The notes under the pieces are model-generated. The model was not told the origin of the DNA, did not search any database, and saw nothing but the letters and a program-made list of their open reading frames with translations. This document shows, piece by piece, positions 29,374 through 38,283 of a stretch of 64,000 nucleotides of DNA. The stretch's first letter is position 1. The number at the start of each line of letters is the position of its first letter. The translations under genes were made by a program, and so were the position numbers. This DNA is from JBBDQZ01 sp040905705 (lineage in GTDB: Bacteria > Bacteroidota > Rhodothermia > Balneolales > Natronogracilivirgulaceae): positions 1 through 64,000 of the forward strand of contig JBBDQZ010000051.1 of NCBI GenBank assembly GCA_040905705.1, read 5' to 3'.

Positions 29374-30342
29374 ATGGCATCATTTATGCTTTTGATCGTT
29401 GATTCAAGTGCTTTAAAGCCGGAAAATGATACGATTCCTATGCGTTCCGGATCATTGACGGCATTGAAAAGACTCTCCGACCGGGGCGTAATCATTGGCG
29501 GAGATACCAATACTTTCGGGGAACTTGCCACACGGCTTTTGGCGCAGGAGGGCATCCATGTACTGGAGCAAAAAGAGTCTCGAAATATAAAAACAGCTCG
29601 AAAAAAAAAGGATACGGCAACTTTGGACAAACCTGTGGAATCGATTACGGTTTCAACAAATAAATCCGGGTTACTTCAGCTGGAGGCCGGGGCAACCCGT
29701 CCATACCGAACAAGTACGTATGCACATTGGGATGAGCTTGTCGGACATTTACTGGGTGAATACCGTTCTGCTACCCACACACGCAAGACAAGAGAAACCG
29801 ATATCTCGGTTACCTTACATCTGGACGGGTCCGGGAAATCACACATTGACACCGGCTTACCGTTTTTTGATCATATGCTGGAGCAAATTGCGCGGCATGG
29901 ATATATGGACATAAAACTTACCTGCAGGGGCGATACTGAAATTGATGAACACCACACGATCGAAGATGTTTCTATTACGTTGGGCGAGGCCATCGGCATG
30001 GCTCTTGGTGACAAAAGAGGCATCGGACGTTATGGATTCGCGGTAACTATGGATGAATCCCGTTCACTGGTGGCCTTAGACTTGTCCGGAAGGCCATGGT
30101 GTGTATTTGAAGGTGAATTTCATCGTGAAAAAGTGGGTGATTTTCCAACGGAAATGACCTCACATTTTTTCCACTCTCTGGCGATGTCCCTTAAGGCCTC
30201 ACTACATGTATCCGTCAAAGGCAAAAATGACCACCATCAGATTGAAGCCTGTTTCAAGGGACTGGCTCGCTGTTTGCGTCAGGCAATTGATCGCAATGAA
30301 GCTTACCGCGATATTTTACCTACTTCCAAGGGCATGTTATAG
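29374..30342 (+). CDS. hisB: imidazoleglycerol-phosphate dehydratase with degenerate N-terminal HAD-like domain
   Basis: Dehydrates imidazole glycerol phosphate to imidazole-acetol phosphate. Residues about 134-322 form a complete IGPD domain: FFDHMLEQIARHG, DEHHTIEDVSITLGEA, EMTSHFFHSLA and NDHHQIEACFKGLARCLRQAI, with both metal-binding His clusters. Residues 1-133 align by eye with the HAD histidinol-phosphatase domain of bifunctional HisB, but it is shorter and lacks the catalytic motifs: DxDGT reads DSSAL (10-14), the motif II Thr is Gly, and the GDxxxD region reads STNKSG (94-99). The phosphatase activity is therefore predicted to be absent and must be supplied elsewhere. Confidence 0.93.
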   Translation: MASFMLLIVDSSALKPENDTIPMRSGSLTALKRLSDRGVIIGGDTNTFGELATRLLAQEGIHVLEQKESRNIKTARKKKDTATLDKPVESITVSTNKSGLLQLEAGATRPYRTSTYAHWDELVGHLLGEYRSATHTRKTRETDISVTLHLDGSGKSHIDTGLPFFDHMLEQIARHGYMDIKLTCRGDTEIDEHHTIEDVSITLGEAIGMALGDKRGIGRYGFAVTMDESRSLVALDLSGRPWCVFEGEFHREKVGDFPTEMTSHFFHSLAMSLKASLHVSVKGKNDHHQIEACFKGLARCLRQAIDRNEAYRDILPTSKGML

Positions 30343-30433
30343 ACCTGAATTCTTTGGTATCAGGATGCTGATTTCTGAAGGATCCACACAATTAAATCTC
30401 GTAGCCATCTTTATTTATGAATCTCAACCTGCC

Positions 30434-31048
30434 ATGATCGCAATCATTGATTACAAAGCCGGGAATCTTGCTTCCGTTTCCAATGCACTGGATCGGCTTA
30501 TGGCCGATTACAAGATTACCCATCATCCCTCCGTACTGGATGAAGCCGATGCCATCATTTTCCCTGGAGTTGGTCACGCAGGTTCGGCTATGGAAGACCT
30601 GAAACGCAACAGACTGGACAGCTGGCTGAAACAGACTCGAAAACCTGTGTTAGGCATCTGTCTGGGTATGGAGTTATTCTATGAATCAACGACCGAGGGG
30701 CCGACCGAAACCCTCGGTATTATTCCCGGCCGTCTCAAAAAATTTGACCCCGGGAAAAACAAGGTTCCACATATGGGGTGGAATACCATAACTGTTCAAC
30801 GACCACATCCCCTGATGAAGAGTATAGAGGACAATACACATTTCTATCATGTTCACAGTTATTATGCGCCCATAACGCCACATACCCTTGCCACTGCAAC
30901 GTATTCAGAAACCTTTTCAACCGCCGTGGTATCTGATAACTACATGGGTGTACAATTCCATCCCGAGAAATCGGGCATCGCCGGAGAAAAACTGTTACGC
31001 AACTTCTTAAATCTTGTATATGGTGGTATGCGTTCCATACCGGCGTAA
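30434..31048 (+). CDS. hisH: imidazole glycerol phosphate synthase, glutaminase subunit
   Basis: Hydrolyses glutamine and channels ammonia to HisF. A 204-residue class I glutamine amidotransferase. The nucleophilic Cys is in GICLGMELFYE, and the His/Glu of the triad in GVQFHPEKSG. The ATG at 30434 (MIAIIDYKAGNLASV) is the family start. The open frame runs 76 codons further upstream, but those codons overlap hisB in another frame and are not conserved-looking. Its partner hisF is at 13.8 kb. Confidence 0.96.
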   Translation: MIAIIDYKAGNLASVSNALDRLMADYKITHHPSVLDEADAIIFPGVGHAGSAMEDLKRNRLDSWLKQTRKPVLGICLGMELFYESTTEGPTETLGIIPGRLKKFDPGKNKVPHMGWNTITVQRPHPLMKSIEDNTHFYHVHSYYAPITPHTLATATYSETFSTAVVSDNYMGVQFHPEKSGIAGEKLLRNFLNLVYGGMRSIPA

Positions 31049-31125
31049 ATGTTTTGCAATGCTATTGGCCATATCATTTTGTATCTTACTTTCATTGACT
31101 GTAACATTAATATTTTCTGTTCGGA

Positions 31126-32625
31126 ATGTCCGACAAACCTCATGATTATTGCGGTATTTTCGGGATTTACAATCATCCCGAAGCCGCCGTTAGTACCTAT
31201 TACGGGCTGCACGCACTTCAACACCGGGGACAGGAATCCGCAGGTATTGTAACATCCTGGTTTGATCCTGAAAAAAGCATACCAGTCATGCCACAACACA
31301 AAGGGTTCGGACTGGTACTGAATGTTTTTGAAAACCGTAAAATTTTTACCGACAAATTGCCCGGCAACATGGCTATTGGACACAACCGGTATTCCACTTC
31401 AGGAGCTGCAGCCAATGCATCCAATATCCAGCCGTTCAGGGTACACTATAAAAACGGCAACCTTGCCATTGCACATAACGGTAATCTGACGAATGCAACC
31501 AAACTGCGAAGCAAGCTGGAAAACCGTGGCGTCATCTTCCAAAGTACTTCAGACACCGAACTTATATTGCATCTGATCTCCCACAGTCAAAAAAGTACAC
31601 AGCTTGATCAGATCATGGAGGCGCTCCATGATATTGAAGGCGCTTATTGTCTGGTACTGCTTACCGACGACCGGTTGATTGCCGTGAGGGACCCCAATGG
31701 ATTTCGTCCGCTCGCAATTGCGAAAAAAGGAGAAAGCTGGATGGTGGCCAGTGAAACCTGTGCCTTTGACATCAACGATGCGGAATATGTACGGGATGTG
31801 CAACCCGGTGAAGTAGTGATCATCGACCGTGGAACACTCGAAAGTGGCGAGCCGCGTTCTTTTCACCTGCCTCGAAAAAGGGAGACCGGTGTGAGTCAAT
31901 GTATTTTTGAATATGTCTATTTCGCAAGGCCTGACAGCCAGATTTTCGGTGAAAATACGGATAAAATACGACGAAAAATCGGCAAGTATCTTGCCAGAGA
32001 GTACCCGATCCCGGCGGTCACAAAGACACAGACCGACATGAATACCATTGTCATCTCTGTGCCGGACTCCAGTAATACGGCTGCACTCGGATATGCCTAT
32101 GAAAATCAAAAAATGGGTCATGACTGCAAGTTTGAAATAGGATTAATCCGGAATCACTATATCGGAAGAACATTTATATCACCGGGCCAGGCTTCGCGTG
32201 ATATCAAAGTCCGCACAAAATTTAATACTGTAAAAGGCGTACTGAAAGACCGGATAGTTATCATCGTGGACGATTCGATTGTTCGTGGGACGACATCTGC
32301 ACACCTGGTAAAAATGATTCGTAACGCCGGACCTAAGGAAATTCATTTTCTGGTTAGTTCCCCTCCGATCGTGCATCCATGCTTTTACGGTATGGACTTT
32401 CCCAGCCCGGAAGAATTGATCGCTAATGTGTGCGGCGGGGATACGAATCGTGTAGCTAAAAAAATCGGCGTTGACTCCCTCAGGTATTTATCCGCCGAGG
32501 GGCTGGTTTCTGCTGTGAAAGATGCTCATCCCAATAAAGCAGGGTACTGCACCGCCTGTTTCACCGGTGATTATCCTGTGCCGGTGACGGACCAGGTTCA
32601 AAAAGAAGAAAACGAATATTATTGA
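31126..32625 (+). CDS. purF: amidophosphoribosyltransferase
   Basis: Commits PRPP to purine synthesis by making phosphoribosylamine from glutamine. 499 residues. The Ntn glutaminase begins at Cys9 (CGIFGIY), implying removal of a short propeptide; other parts are LQHRGQESAG, GHNRYSTSGAA and HNGNLTN. The C-terminal phosphoribosyltransferase domain has the PRPP loop VIIVDDSIVRGTT. Cysteines at CQ and near the C-terminus (GYCTACFTG) fit an iron-sulfur type of PurF as in Bacillus. It follows hisH after 77 bp; HisF output AICAR feeds the same pathway downstream. Confidence 0.96.
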   Translation: MSDKPHDYCGIFGIYNHPEAAVSTYYGLHALQHRGQESAGIVTSWFDPEKSIPVMPQHKGFGLVLNVFENRKIFTDKLPGNMAIGHNRYSTSGAAANASNIQPFRVHYKNGNLAIAHNGNLTNATKLRSKLENRGVIFQSTSDTELILHLISHSQKSTQLDQIMEALHDIEGAYCLVLLTDDRLIAVRDPNGFRPLAIAKKGESWMVASETCAFDINDAEYVRDVQPGEVVIIDRGTLESGEPRSFHLPRKRETGVSQCIFEYVYFARPDSQIFGENTDKIRRKIGKYLAREYPIPAVTKTQTDMNTIVISVPDSSNTAALGYAYENQKMGHDCKFEIGLIRNHYIGRTFISPGQASRDIKVRTKFNTVKGVLKDRIVIIVDDSIVRGTTSAHLVKMIRNAGPKEIHFLVSSPPIVHPCFYGMDFPSPEELIANVCGGDTNRVAKKIGVDSLRYLSAEGLVSAVKDAHPNKAGYCTACFTGDYPVPVTDQVQKEENEYY

Positions 32626-32665
32626 TGCCTCAGGTTTGATCCGCGAACATTTAAATAGTGATTGT

Positions 32666-33265
32666 ATGCACATAACAAAAGCCGAATATCTGCTTAGTGC
32701 ACCGGATCTCAGCGTCTGCCCGGCTGATGAGAAGCCGGAAATATGTTTCGCCGGCCGTTCCAATGTTGGAAAATCTTCCGTAATCAATGCCCTTGTCAGA
32801 CGAAAGAAACTGGCACACACAAGTAATGCACCGGGGAAAACACGAAACCTGAACTACTATCTGATCGATGATACCTGGTATCTGGTAGATTTACCGGGGT
32901 ACGGGTTTGCAAAAATATCCAAAAAAGAACAACACCGATGGGGCCATGAGATGAAACGTTACTTAACCGAGCGGGCATCCCTCCGGCTGGTGACATTGTT
33001 GTTGGACATCAGGCATGCCCCTTCAACACTGGACGAGGAGTTTATATACTGGCTGGGTGAGCATCAGATACCGTTTTGTATACTTCAAAACAAGACCGAC
33101 AAAGTTTCGAAAAACCATGTGAGGCAACAAAGTTCCGCCATTTCAAAAATGCTGGATGAAATGAATATAGAAGTACCTGTTTTTCAAATATCGGCCATTT
33201 GGCCTGATACACTTGACCCTTATCTTGCATTTGTACCGGAAGTTCTTGCTACCCACAATTCCTGA
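32666..33265 (+). CDS. engB: ribosome biogenesis GTPase EngB (YihA/YsxC)
   Basis: A TRAFAC GTPase needed for 50S subunit assembly. 199 residues from the ATG at 32666 (MHITKAEYLLSAP), the usual length. G1 is AGRSNVGKSSVINAL, G2 the Thr in PGKTRNLNYY, G3 DLPGYGFA and G4 NKTDKVSK. An open frame ten codons longer begins at TTG 32636 only 11 bases after purF; the ATG is preferred. It lies 40 bp behind purF. Confidence 0.94.
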   Translation: MHITKAEYLLSAPDLSVCPADEKPEICFAGRSNVGKSSVINALVRRKKLAHTSNAPGKTRNLNYYLIDDTWYLVDLPGYGFAKISKKEQHRWGHEMKRYLTERASLRLVTLLLDIRHAPSTLDEEFIYWLGEHQIPFCILQNKTDKVSKNHVRQQSSAISKMLDEMNIEVPVFQISAIWPDTLDPYLAFVPEVLATHNS

Positions 33266-33292
33266 TTCATCATATTTTTTTCATAATTAAAC

Positions 33293-33318
33293 TTAATCTT
33301 AATCATTAATCTTAATCA
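33293..33318. repeat. perfect 13-bp tandem repeat upstream of serA
   Basis: TTAATCTTAATCA occurs twice with no gap (33293-33305 and 33306-33318), giving four TTAATC units in total. It lies about 95 bp before the serA ATG, in an AT-rich spacer of 148 bp, so it could be an operator array for a regulator or a chance duplication. Confidence 0.6.
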
Positions 33319-33413
33319 GAAATAACAATCAAGGAATAAATGGATCACATTACATATTGAAGTACGTACCCGTGTAATCAAATGTGTTCATTGTTCCTAA
33401 ATTACCTATTGAA

Positions 33414-35000
33414 ATGGCTTACAAAGCACTATTACTGGATGGCGTAGATGCCATCTGTTCGGAAGTATTTAAGAAACGTGGATTTGATGTAACCGAATCT
33501 CCAAAAATGCCTGTTGATGAACTTGAACAGGTGATTGGAGACTACAACGTTATGGTAGTCCGAAGCGCGACCAAAGTCACAGCCGATTTACTCGCCAAAG
33601 CAAAAAAAATGCAAATTATTGGACGTGCCGGGGTCGGGGTCGACAACATTGACCTGGATGCGGCCACCCGGGCCGGTGTGCTGGTAATGAATACTCCGGA
33701 TGGCAACACGATTTCTACGGCTGAGCATACCTGCGGGCTTATTCTCGCTCTTTCAAGAAATATTGCATCGGCCGTTACCTCCCTTAAGGAGGGGCGGTGG
33801 GACCGCAAAAAGTATCTTGGCACAGAAGTTCATGGAAAAACACTTGGAATTGTCGGCCTCGGCAAAATCGGGTCAACTGTTGCCTCCCGAATGAAGTCCT
33901 TCGGCATGAATGTTATCGGTTATGATCCTTATACTACCCATGAACGTGCCGGCGAAATGGGCGTGGAAATGATGGAATTGGATCAAATTCTTGCAAATTC
34001 AGATTTTCTCACCGTACACACCCCGCTAACTGATCAGACCAGAGGGCTGATCAGTTTAAAAAATGCCACCAGGATCAAACCGGGTATCCGGCTTATCAAC
34101 TGTGCACGCGGGGGAATTTTTGAGGAAAAGGATATCCTTTCTTTGATTGAAAAGGGCATTGTAAGCGGCGTGGCACTTGATGTATATAGTGAGGAGCCGC
34201 CTGCCGGAGAAATTGCCGAAATGCTCAAACATCCGGCGGTGGTATGTACCCCGCATCTCGGTGCTTCCACACAGGAAGCCCAGGGCAAAGTGGCCGAACA
34301 GATCGCCTCACAAATTGCCGATGCCATTGAGCAAAAAGGGTTTCAGGGAAGCCTTAACGGCAAGTCTATTGCACTTAGCACCAACAAGGAAGTGCAGCCG
34401 TTCCTTCAACTGGCCGAGCGTTTCGGACGTTTTCTTTCCCAGATCGCCCCAAAGCATATAAACCAGCTTTCCATTACCTACAGCGGCACTTGTGCCAGCC
34501 ATTCCCAGGTACTGACCGATTCACTGCTCAGCGGCTTTATGAAAGGGAGTGTGGATGATATCATCAATCTCATTAACGCCCGTTATCACGCAGAATCCCG
34601 CGGACTGAAGATACTTGAAACGCAAAGCAAGGAGTCTCAAACATTCTCTGACTTGATTACCGTGGATCTCGGCCCGAAAGCTGAATACCGGGAACTTTCC
34701 GCAACACCTTTTGGTGACAATGATTATCGTATCGTCACTATTGACGGTTTCAGTATTGAAATTAACCTCGAAGGGGAAATCATTATCTATCGCAATATCG
34801 ATAAACCGGGAATGCTGGCAGCAACCAGTGGAGCCCTGGCCGAACGTAATATCAACATTGCTTCACTGAGTCTTGGGCGGGAGCTGAGAGATGCACAGGC
34901 CATCACTGCCTTCACCGTAGACACCAAACTGGATCCCAAAGATGTGGAACACATTTTAAAAATTGACGGAGTCAACATCGTGAAATACGTCAGTATGTAA
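33414..35000 (+). CDS. serA: D-3-phosphoglycerate dehydrogenase
   Basis: First step of serine synthesis: 3-phosphoglycerate to 3-phosphohydroxypyruvate with NAD. 528 residues from the ATG at 33414 (MAYKALLLDGVD). NAD fold GIVGLGKIGS, the substrate Arg in NCARGGIFEE, the catalytic Glu in VYSEEPP and the catalytic His in CTPHLGAST. The C-terminal part holds the ASB intervening domain (about 315-450) and a final ACT domain (about 455-528; DKPGMLAATSGALAERNINIASL), so serine feedback is likely. An upstream ATG-less extension of ten codons is rejected. It converges on sppA. Confidence 0.96.
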   Translation: MAYKALLLDGVDAICSEVFKKRGFDVTESPKMPVDELEQVIGDYNVMVVRSATKVTADLLAKAKKMQIIGRAGVGVDNIDLDAATRAGVLVMNTPDGNTISTAEHTCGLILALSRNIASAVTSLKEGRWDRKKYLGTEVHGKTLGIVGLGKIGSTVASRMKSFGMNVIGYDPYTTHERAGEMGVEMMELDQILANSDFLTVHTPLTDQTRGLISLKNATRIKPGIRLINCARGGIFEEKDILSLIEKGIVSGVALDVYSEEPPAGEIAEMLKHPAVVCTPHLGASTQEAQGKVAEQIASQIADAIEQKGFQGSLNGKSIALSTNKEVQPFLQLAERFGRFLSQIAPKHINQLSITYSGTCASHSQVLTDSLLSGFMKGSVDDIINLINARYHAESRGLKILETQSKESQTFSDLITVDLGPKAEYRELSATPFGDNDYRIVTIDGFSIEINLEGEIIIYRNIDKPGMLAATSGALAERNINIASLSLGRELRDAQAITAFTVDTKLDPKDVEHILKIDGVNIVKYVSM

Positions 35001-35033
35001 CACATCCACCGATCCAAAATCATTTTATGTTTA

Positions 35034-37514
35034 CTACCGTTTCCGGTCGGAAAAATACATCCAGCTGAAATACTCAAAAGGCAGGATCACCAGCGGAACA
35101 GCGTTATATTCAACCATTAATTCGAGGTATTCCGTTGTAGGATCTTTTCGATCCGCTTCCGCTGTATCCAACCCGGATGCACGTCCCAGTAAGTAAGGAA
35201 ATGAAAATGGCCGGGTATCAGGCCCTTCAACAATTCTGACCTTGTCGGTAGACTTGATTCCCGCACTCTGCCTTGCAAGCTCAATAGCGGTATAAAGACT
35301 GCCCAGTTCATCAACCAGTCCGATTTCCCGTGCCTGTGTACCGGTCCATACCCGGCCGGCTGCTACCTCTTTGATCTGGCTGAACTCTGCATCGCGACCA
35401 GTAGCCACTTTTTCGATAAAATCATCATAGAGATCATTGAGCCTGTCAATCAACCGCTCCCGTTCTCCATCCGTCAATGCGCGATTGGGCAGACTGAGCC
35501 CGATCAAAGGAAGTGTTGGACCGAACGAAAGATCGGCAGACGTCCCACGACTCACATAATCCGAATGTAAGTGCAGATTTTCAGACAAACCGTCATCCCA
35601 TAACCAACCGCCGATTACACCAATACTGCCGGTAATGGTATTGGGAGCAGCAACTATACTATCGGCATACATCGAAATCCAGTACCCTCCTGATGCCGCT
35701 ACCGCTCCCATGGAAACGATCACAGGTTTCTCTTCAGCGGTTTTCCGGAGTTCTTCGGCCACAAGGTCGGAGGCCAATGCATCGCCACCCGGTGAATCCG
35801 CCCTCATCACAACAGCCTTCACCGTACGGTCATTGCGGGCCTGCCGCATGGCTTCAGACAAAACACGCGCCCTTATCCCGGATTCGTTCATAGTCGGGCC
35901 ATGGGCGTATAACACGGCAATTTTATGTTCCGGACCCCAAAGGTCGTCACGGGGCATGTGGTAAGCAATGAGATCTTGCGGGTTGATCCTCTGTTTTTCA
36001 ACGCCTTCGAATTCTTCTATGAGATCATCCATATCGGTAAGTCGCGCTAATCTATCCACAATGCCGGCATTTAGCAAATCCGTGGCAGAGAGTGCAATCC
36101 CTCCGTCTATCAGCTCATCAAACTCATTGGAAGACAGTCTCCTGCCGGTGGTTACATTTTCTTTAACCAGATCAAAATAACCGTCTATAACCGCCTGTCG
36201 CTGTTCACGGTCAGCATTCGACATATCGGTACGCGAGAGCGCCTCGAAGGCTGACTTATACTCCATTTCCCGAAATTCATCCACACCGATACCCACAGCT
36301 GCAAGCAAATCAGCAAGATAGGTAACTCCGGAGACGTAACCCGGGATCATCAATCCTCCTTGTGGGTCCATCACCACATAATCGGCTGATGATGCAAGAT
36401 GCAATGTATTCATACCGCCGCGTTCAATATACACAATCACTTTTTTCCCGGTTTGGCGGAAATCGTCCAGCGTCTTTCGAATTTCCCAGGTTTTAGCCGG
36501 GTCGATCTGCATCCGGGTGGTGTTGACTACCATACCCGCAACAGCCGGGTCAGCGGCCGCCTCGTTGATATGCTGTAAAATCGGTAAAAAAGTCTGACGA
36601 TCATCAAAATAGCGGAAGGTTTGATACGGCATACTCCCCTGTAAACGGAGGTCTACATATTGACGATCGTCGCGCAATATACTATCGAAGATATTTCTGT
36701 CGAGCGCTCCTGCACGTATGCTGTAAGAATTGTAACGATGGGTTCCGTCATTATTCCTGTGGGATTGGTAACTGAAACCGGCACGGCCCAAACTAAACCG
36801 GATACCGGCGGTAAAGCCGATATGATCAAGATACCTTCCGGTAAAACGGATTCCTGGCAGGGCTTCGACTGCAGCTCCTGCCGACCATCTTCCGTCAAAG
36901 AAACCCTCGGTCTGCCGGTCGAATTCAATGTCACCGAAAAGCGTAAGGATCGGGGTACTCAATGGTCGAACTGCCACCTCTGCAACTGCTTCAAAGTAGT
37001 CGGCATCAAAGGTGGTCGTTCCTGTTAAGCCAAAGGAAAATCGACGGAGCGGCCGTATGATCGTTCCCAGAGTGATATTGGTTTTCAGATCAAGCAATCC
37101 GGTATCTCCGTGAAACCAGTTCAGGGCAATCCCGGTTGCAGCGGCCTCGGAACCGCCGCCAAACGATATACGGTAGTCGCGATATTTCTGGTCAGAAAGA
37201 TTATTCTGGACAAAGCTGAACGACGATCCAGGAACACCCAGGAACCCGCCCCATCGTCCAGTTTCACTGAGAAATGTGTCAGAGGTCCAGTAAAATGAGA
37301 AATCCGGTTGGTGCAGGTGTTTCAGCATTGCAGGGTTATCGTATCCGTACAGCCCGCTATTCATTGTTCCTGGCGATGCCATAAGGAATTCCGTGCGTTC
37401 ATAGTATCGTTCAAATCCGATTCCGGGATTGCCAAATGACTGGACCGTTATAACACTGATTAAAATAATAACAGCTAAAAGCCTGAAAATCGAAAGAGAT
37501 AGTATATATTTCAT
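35034..37514 (-). CDS. sppA: SppA-type S49 peptidase with N-terminal beta-rich extension
   Basis: An 826-residue protein. Residues 1-27 are a signal peptide or anchor. About 30-290 are rich in alternating hydrophobic strands with aromatic and Gly residues, resembling outer-membrane beta-barrel or PorV-like sequence. The rest is a tandem S49 domain: Lys420 in MEYKSAFEAL and Ser608 in AASGGYWISM match the Lys/Ser dyad of E. coli SppA in context and spacing (188 versus 200). DSPGGD and GSIGVIGGW complete the signature. S49 enzymes degrade cleaved signal peptides or envelope proteins. The usual long form has about 600 residues, so the extension is extra. It is followed upstream by rdgB and pfkB on the same strand. 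Confidence 0.88.
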   Translation of the reverse strand: MKYILSLSIFRLLAVIILISVITVQSFGNPGIGFERYYERTEFLMASPGTMNSGLYGYDNPAMLKHLHQPDFSFYWTSDTFLSETGRWGGFLGVPGSSFSFVQNNLSDQKYRDYRISFGGGSEAAATGIALNWFHGDTGLLDLKTNITLGTIIRPLRRFSFGLTGTTTFDADYFEAVAEVAVRPLSTPILTLFGDIEFDRQTEGFFDGRWSAGAAVEALPGIRFTGRYLDHIGFTAGIRFSLGRAGFSYQSHRNNDGTHRYNSYSIRAGALDRNIFDSILRDDRQYVDLRLQGSMPYQTFRYFDDRQTFLPILQHINEAAADPAVAGMVVNTTRMQIDPAKTWEIRKTLDDFRQTGKKVIVYIERGGMNTLHLASSADYVVMDPQGGLMIPGYVSGVTYLADLLAAVGIGVDEFREMEYKSAFEALSRTDMSNADREQRQAVIDGYFDLVKENVTTGRRLSSNEFDELIDGGIALSATDLLNAGIVDRLARLTDMDDLIEEFEGVEKQRINPQDLIAYHMPRDDLWGPEHKIAVLYAHGPTMNESGIRARVLSEAMRQARNDRTVKAVVMRADSPGGDALASDLVAEELRKTAEEKPVIVSMGAVAASGGYWISMYADSIVAAPNTITGSIGVIGGWLWDDGLSENLHLHSDYVSRGTSADLSFGPTLPLIGLSLPNRALTDGERERLIDRLNDLYDDFIEKVATGRDAEFSQIKEVAAGRVWTGTQAREIGLVDELGSLYTAIELARQSAGIKSTDKVRIVEGPDTRPFSFPYLLGRASGLDTAEADRKDPTTEYLELMVEYNAVPLVILPFEYFSWMYFSDRKR

Positions 37515-37565
37515 CTGTTTAGAGTTTTCTGAATCATATGGACAGATAGGGTATCCATGGATAAA

Positions 37566-38168
37566 TCATGTATCACTTCTCCCGATATCGGCCAGCCATT
37601 TCCGGAGCGCCTTTCCCCGATGACTGATGCTGTTTTTTTTAGACGGTTCCATTTCGGCGAAACTCTGCTGAAAACCCCGTGGTATAAACACCGGATCATA
37701 TCCGAATCCACCGGTTCCCCGTTCTTCGTGAAGAATCCTTCCCTCACATATTCCCTCATAACGATGCATCCCGTTTTCAGTCAAATAAACCAATACCGTC
37801 CGAAATCGGGCAGTCCTTTTTGCAGGATCCGTAATATATTTCAATTCCTGTAGCAGCTTACGCCGATTCATTCTGTCATCGGCACCCAAGCCCGCAAAAC
37901 GAGCAGATCGCACTCCGGGTCTTCCATCCAGGGCATCCACCTCCAGGCCGGTATCATCCGCCAGGGAAGGCTGCCCGGTTTGTTCCCATACAAATCTGGC
38001 CTTGATCTCTGCATTTTGTTCCAGTGTGATACCGTTCTCCTCAACTTCAATATCACCGAGCATCTCCTTCTGGGATTTGACCAGCCATCCGACTTCCTCT
38101 AAGAGAGCCTGAAGCTCCCGGATTTTCGCAAGATTACCGGTTGCCAGAATCAGAATTTTGTTTTCCAT
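37566..38168 (-). CDS. rdgB: XTP/dITP pyrophosphatase (RdgB/HAM1)
   Basis: Hydrolyses non-canonical purine nucleotides (dITP, XTP) to monophosphates, preventing their incorporation. 200 residues, normal length. Family motifs: ILATGNLAKIRELQALL at the N-terminus, SLADDTGLEVDALDGRPGVRSARFAG, and TGGFGYDPVFIP near 145. The C-terminus has SHRGKALRKW. It lies 51 bp before sppA and 115 bp after pfkB, a likely operon without clear functional link. Confidence 0.96.
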   Translation of the reverse strand: MENKILILATGNLAKIRELQALLEEVGWLVKSQKEMLGDIEVEENGITLEQNAEIKARFVWEQTGQPSLADDTGLEVDALDGRPGVRSARFAGLGADDRMNRRKLLQELKYITDPAKRTARFRTVLVYLTENGMHRYEGICEGRILHEERGTGGFGYDPVFIPRGFQQSFAEMEPSKKNSISHRGKALRKWLADIGRSDT

Positions 38169-38283
38169 TGCTGAAACATGAGGACCGTATGTGCCAGTTT
38201 GTACTACGCGGCGCCTGCTGAATTCGCATTATAATCCTTTTTTTACATAATATAACTGCTTCAAAAGTATTCAGTAGCACCCA

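Noticed and set aside
30206..30433. A 76-codon N-terminal extension of HisH
   Set aside because: It overlaps the conserved C-terminus of HisB in another frame, and MIAIIDYKAGN at 30434 is the normal HisH start.
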